This document shows, piece by piece, positions 1 to 9,800 of a DNA stretch of 64,000 nucleotides. Position numbers and translations under genes: made by a program. Source of the stretch: Dryobates pubescens (lineage: Eukaryota > Chordata > Aves > Piciformes > Picidae); assembly GCF_014839835.1 (NCBI RefSeq), contig NC_071632.1, positions 10,372,487-10,436,486 on the forward strand, written 5' to 3'. Positions within the stretch are counted from its first letter, which is position 1. Each line of letters starts with the position of its first letter. The notes under the pieces were generated by a model. That model had not been told where the DNA came from. It did no database searches and was given only the letters and a program-made list of their open reading frames with translations.

Positions 1-69
1 TGGAGACCACCCAGTCCAACACCCCTGCCAGAGCAGGGGTGCCCACAACAGCTTGCCCATGGTCACAAT

Positions 70-350
70 GTCCATGTGGCTTTGGAACCTCTCTAGACAA
101 AGAGACTCCACAACCTCTCTGGGCAGCCTCACACCAAAGCAGTTTCTCCTTCTGTTCAGATGGAACCTCTTGGGTTCCAGTTTGTGCCCATTGTCCCTTG
201 CCCTGTCGCTGGGCACCACTGACAAGAATCGGACCCCATCCTCTTGCTCTCCTCCCACCGCCACCTTTAGCTCTTGATGAGAATTGAGAACTCCTCTCAG
301 ACTTCTCTTCTCCAGGCTCAACAGCCCCAGGGCTCTCTCATTTGCATCTA
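70..350 (-). mobile_element. CR1 LINE 3' fragment, antisense
   Basis: Reverse-complement match to the CR1 3' region seen elsewhere in this window. It shares the blocks around 'gatggaacctc', 'ctgggcagcct' and 'caggctcaacagcccc' with the copies at 16.7-17.3 kb (same orientation) and 7.7-8.1 and 41.3-41.7 kb (opposite orientation). It is truncated and diverged. Confidence 0.8.
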
Positions 351-2149
351 AGTCTCTCCAAGACTCACATCCTCTGTGCCCTTTGAGTCGTCAATCCCCT
401 GCTATTCATCCCAGATCCCAGGGATGGGCAGTGCCAGGACCATGAGCCATGCCCAGACTAGCACAGCCAGGGTGGCACAAAGAGTGCATGGGAACAGCTC
501 CTGTGCAGGCAGCAACATGGCTCCAGGACACCCATTCACATCTGTACTCAGGCTCTGCTTCCCATAGCTGCTGGTCAGAGCAGACCCATGACAGGGAGCA
601 ACTTTTGGTATCACAGAATCAGCACCCTCCCCCCCAGTTTCCACTTCTTCTCAGGGGGGTGCAGAGCCAGATGGTCTCCCCTCACCCTCTTTCTCCAGGT
701 TGGGCACCCCCAGCACCACTGGCATTTCAACTCTTCTGTCTGTTCTACCCTGCAAAGCCCCTGATGTGGTGGCACCAGCATGGAGCATCCACAGCCCAGG
801 CTGGGCAGGGGCAGTGAAATGCAGCTGAGCCCAGGGCAGGTGAGAGTTCCATCAGAGACCAGGTTCTCTCCACACATTGATTTGTAACCCCTCCTGGGGT
901 GTAAAGACAGCAAGCAGGGATGTGCCACCCACTGGTGACACGGGGGCTTTGCTCTGGGTGGAAACCACCCAGGAAGGACCTCAGGGGTGACACAGCCATC
1001 GATGGGGCAGATCTGCCCTGACTGGGGCTGGGGCACTGCTGAAGACTCAAAGCAGGGCTTTATGAGGAGGTCTGGGTGGATGGATCCCTCCTCCAGCCAT
1101 GGCACCCAAGACATGTGCACTGACCCAGCACCTCTGGCTCTGGTGTAGACACTGAGGGAGGGAGAAGCTGCACCCAGGGATTGTCAGCTTTTGAGGGAAG
1201 CAATCGGAGCCTGCGCAGCGCCTCGGAAAGGCTCCAGAGGTGGCAGCTACAGCAGCCAGCCGTGTTCAGGGGGAATTACTGCGATGCGAGGGCTCCTCCT
1301 GCCAGCAGGAGAAGCAGAGCTGCTGGCTGCTGCACAAACCCAACAGCCAGACATGTTTCCAGAGGAGGTTTGGGCAGGTTTGCTCTCGGAACATCCTCAG
1401 CACGCGAACCCAAGCTGAGCACTGCTGTGGTGGCCAAATCACAACCAGAAACTTCACTTCAGTGCCAGGATAGACTTGGTTGTGCTCTCCAGGCCTTGAT
1501 GCCCCCTTAACCTTCACCACCTCCCTGTGGCCAACATGCTCTGCCCAGGGCTCTACCTGCCTCCCCTCACCACATCCTTCCTTTTCTTCCTGCCTTGCTG
1601 CACTGAGGCATCCCAGGACAAAGTCAAGGGCATGGCCTCCATCACCCAAGAGAGGTGGCCTCATCCAGTACCTCTAAGGAAAGAAAAGCCTCAGAAGGAG
1701 TGCTGCACGGTTGGAGTTGGTGATCTCCTGTTCCCTTCTCATGGCCACAGCCCTGGGTGGCCCCAAGTTGCTCCTCCCTCGTGGCCCACCCCGTGGGGTC
1801 AGCAGCTCCTCTTCCCAACCCCCAGGACTCTCCCTTGCTGTAGCTTCTGCTGCCAAACTGCAGCTCCTGGCAGTAGCTTGCTGGGGAGGAAGATGTTTAG
1901 GAAAGAGCTGTCAGCTCCTAGTCACAGCCACCATGCTCCTCGAGCTGTGGATCAGGCCTGCAGCTTCTCAGCAGCTCTTTAATCCTGCTCTGGAGCTGGG
2001 AGGTGGCAGTGTGTTAATCCTGTCCCTGTCAGGATGGCTGTCAGGGATCCAGGATCCTCTCGGGCTGCTTTGCTTTCCCTCTGCTGCCTGCAGCTCATGC
2101 TTTGGGTGGAGGATGTCTGTAAGCTCATGGATTCTGACTGTTACCCCAG
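351..2149. other. No gene recognised
   Basis: Anonymous sequence left of TMUB1. Open frames on both strands are short and have no recognisable protein features or splice context. In human AGAP3 lies on this side of TMUB1, but no AGAP3-like exon was identified here. Confidence 0.5.
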
Positions 2150-2640
2150 CACTGCCAGGTCAACATCAAACCATGGCCCTCAGCACCACATCTCCAGTGC
2201 TTTGAAACCCCTCCAAGGATGGGGACTCTATTTGCCCTCAGCCTCCTTCGCTCCAGGCTCAACAATCCCAGGTCTCTCAGCTGCCCCTCACCAGTCCTGT
2301 TTTCCAGACCCTTCACCAGCTTCCTTGCCCTTCTCTGGACCTGCTCTGGCCTCACAATGACCTTCTTGGAGTGAGTGACCCAAAACTAACCCCATGATTC
2401 AAGGTGTGGCCTCACCAGCAACCAGACTTGGTGGGAGGGACAATCCCTGCTCTGTTCCTGCTGGCCTCACCACTGTTGATCCAAGCCAGGATGTGGATGG
2501 TCTCCTTGGCCACTTGGTCACACCCTGGCTCATCCAGCCAGCCTCTGTTGACCCACACCTCCAGTGCATTGTCCTCTGGGCAATTTCCTGCCACTCTGCC
2601 TCCAACCTGTAGCCTTCATGGGGTTGTTGGGACCCGAGGG
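2150..2640 (-). mobile_element. CR1 LINE fragment, antisense
   Basis: Carries the 'accatggccctcagcaccacatct' block, shared in part with the copies at 9.0, 11.6, 12.4 and 18.6 kb, followed by the 'ctggctcatcc' and 'gttgaccca' blocks also present at 9.6 kb. Antisense to the CR1 consensus order, truncated and diverged. Confidence 0.8.
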
Positions 2641-4000
2641 GAGGAATGGCACTTGGCCTTTCTGAACATCATCCAGCCTGATCTGGCTGGAGCAGCAGCA
2701 CCCCAGAGTTGGCTGTGGTTGTGCTGTTCCAGGAGAACACTGCAGACCCAGAGGCTCTGCAGCCCTGTGCAGCAACAGACATACAGAACACAATCTGCTC
2801 ATCTTACCCCAGGTTGAGGGGTGAGGATCATACTGTGAAAGGACACAGAGGGAAATATTCAACAGTTCTTGAATCAAGCTGAGAGAGATAAAAAAGACTC
2901 AATCTCTGGCAGCTGACACCAGGCACATACAGGCTGAACTGAGGCACAGGATTTGGTGGCTGGGGATGATTAACCACTGGGTAAAACACAGCAAAGCTGC
3001 ACAGCTGCAGCTGCCTGCAGACCAGGCTGATTGCCCATGGCCTGAAGTCACAAATCCTGATCCTGCTTCCCACACAGCCAAGGGATTTAAATCTGCTGCA
3101 TCTTTGGCATCCCTGACCCAGCACTCTGACATCCTGGGCTGTCATCATTCTTTCTTTGCCCATTGCTGCAGAAGCCTCTTCTCCAGATTCAGGAACGTGC
3201 TGCACCTTTGCTTCCCCTCGGTGGGTCTCCAAAGCTGCCTCCTTTACCTGGGCTTTCAGCTGAATCACCACTGATAAAATCCTTCCCTGACATGTCCACC
3301 AAGTGGGAACTCCTACAGGTCCCAGAAACTCTCCCAAACACCCCATGCCAGGGCTGGGCTCATCCCCCTGTTGCTTCCCTCTCCCCAGATGTCACCCCAC
3401 TCTGGAATCCAACCTCTTCCCACTGGGTTTGGCATTAATGAACAGGCTTTTCTTTGTCACAGAGCTGCACAAGCCTGGGTGCTGGGGACAAGACCAGGTC
3501 TGTCAGGTCCTGGACCACATGAATTGTTTTTTGCTGGTTTTGAAGGATACTTGATTAGTTAAGGAAAGATACATGTGGAGGCTTCAGTGCTAAGGATGCA
3601 AAGACTCTTTGTTAGTTACAGATAACAAGGTTGTGCTTAAGTTGCTGAGGTGGCACAAGCTGCCCAAGCTAATCAATGTTAGTAAACATTTCCAACACAA
3701 AGACTCCACTTGTTTCTCTACTGCCAGTGTCTCACAGCCAAGGAGAGAGGGGAATCTTCATTCCTTGTCCTACAGCACCTATCATTGTGCCGGAACATTT
3801 GGTTGGGCTAGCAAAGCCCCAGTAGCATCACCCACATGCCCATCACCCAGGACCTGGTCAGAAAAATCAACCAAGAGGTGACATCACCCAGAGCCAGCCG
3901 CGTCCTGAGCTGATCCGCAGCAGCGTGGGCAGCAGGCGGAGGGAGGGGATTCCGCCCCTCTGTCCCCACCAGCAGTGCTGGGGCAGCTCTGGAGTCCTGA
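2641..4000. other. No gene recognised
   Basis: Intergenic sequence between CR1 remnants and the TMUB1 promoter. AT content is locally higher around 3.5-3.8 kb. No exon, RNA gene or organised repeat was supported. Confidence 0.5.
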
Positions 4001-4004
4001 GCAC

Positions 4005-4115
4005 AGCACAGACAGGGAGCTGTTGGAGCAGGGCCAGAGGGGGTCACAGCAGCGCTGGAAGCCCTCTGCCGTGAGGCCAGGCTGAGAGAGTTGGGGTTGC
4101 TCAGCCCGGGGCGCA
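4005..4115 (+). mobile_element. Possible CR1 fragment abutting the TMUB1 promoter
   Basis: The stretch reading 'ggctgagagagttggggttg' followed by 'ctcagcc' resembles an internal part of CR1. It ends where the CpG-rich TMUB1 promoter begins. Assignment is from memory of the CR1 consensus. Confidence 0.45.
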
Positions 4116-4129
4116 GCAAGCCCCAGGGC

Positions 4130-4382
4130 GGCCCCGCGTGGGGACGGAACTACAGCTCCCGGCGTGCCCCGCGCGGCACCGGCACACGCGCGCAAGGCGA
4201 GACCGGTAGTCCCGGCGTGCCCCGCGGCCAGAGCACGCGGGGCGGGACTACAGCTCCCGGCGTGCCCCGCGGCGAGGCGGAAGCGGCGCGATGGCGGCAG
4301 GTGAGGGGCCCGCACTGGCCGGCTCCGGCCCGGCGGGTTAAGGGGCTCCGCTCTACGCCCGCAGGTCGGCAGCGCCGCCGCC
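4130..4382 (+). promoter_or_regulatory. TMUB1: TMUB1 CpG promoter with three ZNF143-like elements and 5'UTR
   Basis: CpG-dense DNA with no TATA box. The motif ACTACAGCTCCCGGCGTGC occurs at 4149-4167 and again at 4247-4265, with a shorter version lacking the ACTACA half at about 4207-4220. It matches the ZNF143/THAP11 element (ACTACAnnTCCCAGCATGC) closely. A splice donor (GGCAG|GTGAGG at 4300/4301) and an acceptor (CCCGCAG at 4358-4364) suggest a small non-coding first exon ending at 4300 and a second exon starting at 4365, just before the start codon at 4383. Confidence 0.65.
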
Positions 4383-4411
4383 ATGGCGCTGATCGAGGGC
4401 GTTGGCGATGA
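4291..4411 (+). other. TMUB1: Possible splice-dependent upstream ORF overlapping the TMUB1 start
   Basis: An ATG at 4291 lies 10 nt before the putative donor at 4300. If 4301-4364 is spliced out, the frame runs for 18 codons (MAAGRQRRRHG...) and stops at 4409-4411, overlapping the main ATG at 4383 out of frame. If the intron is retained the frame stops inside it. This is inferred from sequence only; transcription-start data are needed to know whether the ATG is in the mRNA. Confidence 0.4.
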
Positions 4412-5490
4412 GGTGACCGTGCTCTTCGCTTTGCTGCTGGTCGCCCTGGTACTGGGGCTGGCCTGGGCCTCCACCCGCGCCCCCGAGCCCACCGCCACGC
4501 CCCGCGACGCCGCTGCGCTACCCGAGGAGGGACCGAGCACTGCACCGGCACCCGCAGAGCATAAGGCCTCGCCGGCGCCGGCGGCCGCTTCTGCAGCCGG
4601 AGCAGCTCCAGATGAGGCGAGCGGGCTGGCGGCGGGGCTGCGGTCCCGGGATGGACACGCACCGGCGCAGGGCCCCCTCGGGGAAGGGGACAGTGACCCC
4701 GCCGAGCCCACCATGGTGCTGCGGCTGAAGTTCCTCAACGACACGGAGCGGCTGGCCCGTGTGCGCCCCAGTGATACCGTCGGGGCCCTGAAGAGGTGAG
4801 GGGCAGGGCAAGCCGGTTCTCCCGTGGCACCGGGCGGGGCTCTCCCGGCTGGGGGCGGGGCTGGGGGCGGCCCCGAGCCCCGACGGTAGCTCCTCCATGT
4901 AGCGGCTCGGAGCTGCCGCTTATGCCGTGGTGCGAGTGCTTGTGCCCGTCGCCGGTGGGGCCACTGCACAGCCCGTCCTGGCAGGCACCTTCGCTTCTGG
5001 TAGCGCCCGGAGCAGCTGGTGGCGAGAAGAGCGTGGGTGGCCAAAGTGGGCACACTGGTAGCTCCTGGGGTGGGGGAATCGTGGCCGGAGCGGTTGCTGT
5101 CCCGGTGACGTCTCCCACCCCGTTCCGCGCCGCAGGGCCCATTTCCCCGGGCAGGAGCAGCAGGTGCGACTTATCTACCAGGGCCAACTGCTGCGCGACG
5201 ACAGCCAGAGCCTGGCCGCACTTCACCTCGCCCACAACAGCGTCCTGCACTGCCACATCTCCCCGCACAGCCCGGGCCCCGCGCCCGCCGGCCCCGGCGC
5301 CTCCGCCGACCCCGTGCACGCCGCCCTCAACGTGGGCAGCCTGATGCTGACGCTCTTCGTGCTGCTGCTGGCTGTGCTCTGGTACTTCCAGCTCCAATAC
5401 CGCCACGTCTTCACCGCAACTGCCACTACCTTCCTGGCCGGCCTCACCCTCCTCTTCAGCTTCATGGCCTTCACCATGTACCGCAGATAG
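4383..5490 (+). CDS. TMUB1: Transmembrane and ubiquitin-like domain-containing protein 1
   Basis: Two coding exons, 4383-4795 and 5136-5490 (GT-AG intron), encode 255 aa; the human protein is about 246 aa. The start MALIEGVGDEVTVLF matches the conserved TMUB1 N-terminus. Residues about 11-30 form a first membrane segment. A Pro/Ala-rich linker follows, then a ubiquitin-like fold (about 111-178, with VLRLKFLND and QQVRLIYQGQLL), then two C-terminal membrane segments (about 203-222 and 231-251) ending in AFTMYRR. The family acts at the ER membrane in ER-associated degradation and also affects receptor recycling and centrosomes. The neighbour FASTK lies downstream on the same strand, as in human. 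The linker diverges from mammals; the domains do not. A poly-G tract lies just after the stop. Confidence 0.97.
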
Positions 5491-5533
5491 CACGGCCCTG
5501 CTCCCGGCGGGACCTGCCCGCCGTACTTGAACC

Positions 5534-5558
5534 GGGGGGGGGGGGGGGGGGGGGGGGG
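5534..5558 (+). repeat. Homopolymeric G tract in the TMUB1 3'UTR
   Basis: About 25 consecutive G residues, followed by further G-rich sequence to about 5590, starting 44 nt after the TMUB1 stop codon. It can form G-quadruplex DNA or RNA. Its exact length is prone to sequencing error. Confidence 0.9.
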
Positions 5559-5829
5559 AGGGGGGGAAGGGGAGAGGAGGGAGGGGTGAGGCAGTCAGTG
5601 CCCGGGCAGGGGACTGGCAGCCTGCCCGCAGACCACGTGCTGTGCTTCGGGACCGGCCAGCGCTGCCACCGGAGCCGCTGCGGGAGCCAGCGCTGTGCTA
5701 CCTCGGGGGGTGGGGGTGGGGGGAGTTCCAGTGCCCTCCCAGCCCTGCACTGAGCTTCTGTCCACTCCCCGCTCTCCTGCGGCCGAGGACGTGATGCAGG
5801 CGGGAACGCGCTCCCTACCCTCTGTTCTG

Positions 5830-5835
5830 ATTAAA
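5830..5835 (+). terminator. TMUB1: TMUB1 poly(A) signal
   Basis: ATTAAA in a locally less GC-rich context about 340 nt after the stop codon. The CpG-rich FASTK promoter starts within about 50 nt downstream, so TMUB1 must terminate just before it. Confidence 0.7.
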
Positions 5836-5859
5836 GACTGTGAACAGTACACATGCCTC

Positions 5860-6190
5860 ACGGCTCCGCTGCGGCGCGGGGCGCGGATAGGGGACGGGGC
5901 CTCGTGCCACGCGTGGCCCAGTGACGGCCGTGCGCATGCGCTGCGGGATCGCCCCGCCCCCCTCGCAGGCTCTCGCTCATTGGAGGCGTTCCCTATGCGC
6001 TAGTACGTACGCTGCTGGATCTGTCGTGCCTTGTCCCGCCCCCGGAAGCGTGGCCCTGGCGGAGGGGCGGGGCTACGGCCTCCCTCGGTTCCCGGGGGCT
6101 GTCGGGAAGATGGCGGACCCGGGCTCCGGGCGGCGCTGAGCGGCCGGGGCGGCGGCGGCGGCGGGTCCCAGCGCGGCCGCGAGCGCCATG
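5860..6190 (+). promoter_or_regulatory. FASTK: FASTK CpG promoter and putative non-coding first exon
   Basis: CpG-dense region with an NRF1-type palindrome (TGCGCATGCGC, 5931-5941) and a YY1-type start-site element (GAAGATGGCGG, about 6107-6117). The ATG inside the YY1 element opens a 9-codon upstream frame ending at 6139. A donor-like site (CAT|GTAGGG, 6189/6190) could join to the acceptor at 6821-6822, whose exon starts 45 nt before the FASTK start codon. Both motifs are common in nuclear genes for mitochondrial proteins. Confidence 0.6.
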
Positions 6191-6867
6191 TAGGGCTGGG
6201 TCGGGGACAGCAGGGAGACGGGGCGGAATGGGGCAGCAGGGGATGGGGGTCTGGGTGGGCCAGTTGTCACGGACCCGGTGATACCCGGTTCTGGGGGTCC
6301 CGGTACCGGGGGAGAAAGCTCAGTGCGGCCCAGGGATCATGGTACCGGGAAAGGGGGAAAATCGAGGCGGTCTGAGGTTCCCGGTACCGGGAGAGGGGAA
6401 GATCGACGGGGGGTGGGGGGGTGGGGGGGGCAGGCAGTGGTATTGGTACCAGAGGAGGTGCTCTCAGTGTGGTCCCGGGCTCCCGGTACCGGGCGGGTAT
6501 CCGTACGTGGGGGGATGCTGGGGCAAGGGGGATCTGCGAACTGGGGGCCCCGGGAACGCGGAGGGAACTGTGAGAGCCAAGGGACATCAGGGTGAGGACG
6601 TCTGTATAGGGCGGGGTCCCGGTACAACGGGGCTTGTGTGGGCCGGGCGAGCTGTGTAGGGCGGGGGTCCTGGTACCGGGGGAGGGAGTGCGTCTCAGAA
6701 CCCGGGACTTTGGGGGTGATGGTAGCCATACACTGGGGTGGAGCCCTGCAGGAGGGTCCCAGCCTAGGCTTTAGCAGCCCCAGGACCAGGAGCTGAACCC
6801 TGTCACCTCTCCGTGTCCCCAGGGTCTCCCGGTTCTCGGAAGCCTCCCGAGCCGCCCAGCCCTCGCC

Positions 6868-9800
6868 ATGCTGCGCCTGCTGCCATGGCTCCGTGCTCTG
6901 ACCCGGGAGAGCGCGCGGCCCGGAGTCCCGCCGGGCCTGGCTGCCGGTGAGCGGAGCGGGGCCGGGATGTATCCCGCCTGCTACTGCGCGGGCAAAGGCA
7001 AGCAGCGGGCGGTGCTGCTGCCCCTGGAACCCTACGGCCATGGGCTGCTGCCCGCCTTCCCCCCGGACGCCTGCAGGCCGCGGGGCCACGGCAAGAGGAA
7101 GAGCTGGAACTTCATCCACGAGAAGATGAGCTACGACACCTTCTTCACCATGAAGCGGCTGATCGAGCGCTCGCACAGTGTGGGGGAAGTGCTGCGGTGG
7201 GTGACGCAGAACCCCGGCAAGGTGTCCGCCAGCCACTACCCCATCGCCCTGCACAAGCTGGGCCAGCTCCTGCAGCAGCAGCAGGGCCAGGCTGCGCTGA
7301 ACGGGGAGAGCCGCGGGGCTGGCCCCATGCTGGAGCAGCCTGAGTTCCAAACTCTCTGCCAGGCCATCATCAGTGGCTGCTCCAAGTTCGATAACTTCAG
7401 CATCGTCAACTGCCTGTATGCTGCTGCTGCGCTGGGTGAGTGCTGGGCCCCGTGCCTGCCCGTGCCAACAGGCTGTCAGCAGGGCACAGCCACACACTGG
7501 CCCATGCCCAGCGTCCAGGGGAAGGGGCAGCTGCCTGCTCTGTCTACCCTGGAGTGAGGAAAGAGTGGGCAGTACAGGAGCCAGTGTCTGTGTGTGTAGG
7601 GATTTACCCCTGGGGGTGGCCTTGGGACAGAGGGAACTCCATGCCTTGAGGAGGGGACTCTGCATGAGGTACACAGTGGGCAGGGCATCTGACAGCTCCT
7701 GGCAACGTCTCTATGAGGAGGAAAGGCTGAAAGGGGCTGTTGAGCCTGGAGAAGAGCAGCCTGAGAGGAGATCTTCTCAATGCTTAGGAAGAGCTAAAGG
7801 AAGGGGATAAGAGGATGGGGCTAGACTCTTGTCAGTGGTGCCCAGTGACAGGACAAGGAGAAATGGGCACAAACTGGACCCCAGGAAGTTCCATCTGAAT
7901 AGGAGGAGAAACCTGTTTGGTGTGAGTGGGCTGGAGCCCTAGAGTAGGCTGCCCAGAGAGGTTGTGGAATCTCCTTGTCTGCAGAGCTTCCAACCCCCCC
8001 TGGCTATCGCAACCCTGGGCAAGCTGCTGTGGGTGCCTCTGCTTTAGCAGGGAAGTTGGACTGGGGGATCTCCAGAAGCCCCTTTCCAACTCAACCATGC
8101 TGGGATTGGGGAATTCTGGTGTTGAGTTTGTCCCTGAAAATCTACAAGCATTTTAGTATTAAAGTGTGAGACTCAAGATCTTGGCTGAGCCACTGGTAAG
8201 CCTCAAGGCTTCTGTTCTCAGGTGTTTGATGTCAAGCAGAAGAGCTTCAGGCCAGATGAGGGCCACGTCCTTGGGAGCTCCCCCTTTGCTGGTCTAGAGC
8301 ATCTCTGTGGGCCTTAAAGCTCCCCCTCCTATAAGGAGGGGGCTCCTGGCTGGTTCTTTGGGCTCTGCTCTCCCTCCTCAGTCTCTCAGCACTTGCTGAT
8401 TTTTGGCACCAGGGTGGGGCTGCCATGTGCCTGGGCCCCACTATCCCCAGCCTGTGGAGGCTTCACCCACACTTTGTGTTCCACAGCTGCCACTCCCCAG
8501 GCTCCACTCATTAGTGACCCCCAAGCTGCCTCCTGGGGGTCTGGCTGAGGAACAGGGCAAGCTGCTGGGCGCCATCCTCCGCTCCCCACCTTCCATTCAC
8601 CTCCCATTAGTGCTGAGCCACTGCCCCCACAGCTGCCAGGGCCCTGCAGGGCACACAACACTTCATCTGCCTCCTGAAGTCATTGCTCCTGACACGCCAG
8701 GGGTGGCCTTGGCCTCTCTTCATGGTGCCGTGGCCGGGCCTCTTGGCTTTCCATGGCTGAGGAGCTCCTCCAGAGCTGGAGCCCTTCCCTGGGAGGGTGG
8801 GAGGCCGCAGCTGAGCTAGGGAATGGGAGAAGCAACGTGACCAGATGAATGCCTGGCGCTGGCTTTGGCACTGTGCTGCTCTCTGAGTTGTTTTCCAACC
8901 AAAACTTCTCTTCACTTATTTTTTGAGGCCCATTATTTATCTGCAGGAATTTTGAGGCTTCAGAGCTGACCCTTGTGTGGGTGAGCTACTCTGCTCCACT
9001 GTCACAGAATGGTTTAGATTGGAAAGACCCTTAAGCTGATGTTGTCCAGCCATGAACCCAGCACTGCCAGGTCACCACCAAGTCATGGCCCTCAGCACCA
9101 CATCTACACAACTTTGAACTCCTTCCAGGGGTGGGGACTCCACTGTCCTGGGCAGCCTGAGCCAGACCTGGACAACCCTCAAGTGCAGAAATTGTTCCTC
9201 ATGTCAAACCTAAACCTCTGGGGCAACTTGAGGCCATTTTCTCTTGTCCTGTCACTTGTTCCTTGAGATCAGAGACCAACTTCCACCTGGCCCCAGCCTC
9301 CTTTCCAGGGAGTTGGAGAGAACCAGAAGGTCTTCCCTCAGCCTCCTTTTCTCCAGGCTTAATAACCCCAGGTTCCTCAGCTGCTCCTCACCAGCCCTGT
9401 TCCCCAGACACTTCATGAGCTTTGTTACCCTTCTCTGGACCTACTCCAGCCCCTCAATGTCCTTCTTGGAGTGAGTGGCCCAAGAACGACAGCAAGATTT
9501 GCGGTGTGGTCTCACCAGTGCCCAGTCTGGGGGGACAATCCCTGCCCTGTGCTTGCTGGCCACGCTATTGCTGATCCAGGCCAGGATGCTGGTGGCCTTG
9601 TTGGCCATCTGGTCACATACTGGCTCATCCGTCCAGCCCCTGTTGACTAACACCCCCAGGGCCTTTTCCTCCAGGCAGTTTCCGGCCACTGCCCCCAGCC
9701 TGATGGAATTCTACTGCTGGAAGAGGTGGGGACAATCCAGCACAGGGATCACCTTTGCTGTGGTGCTGGTCAGGCTTTGCCACCCCGTTCCTCTTTCCAT

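Noticed and set aside
1-4100. AGAP3 5' exons expected from human synteny
   Set aside because: No reading frame on either strand resembles AGAP3. It may lie further left or have been moved.
3884-5053. 389-codon minus-strand frame over TMUB1
   Set aside because: Antisense shadow of the GC-rich TMUB1 exon and promoter, with low-complexity Ala/Pro/Arg composition.
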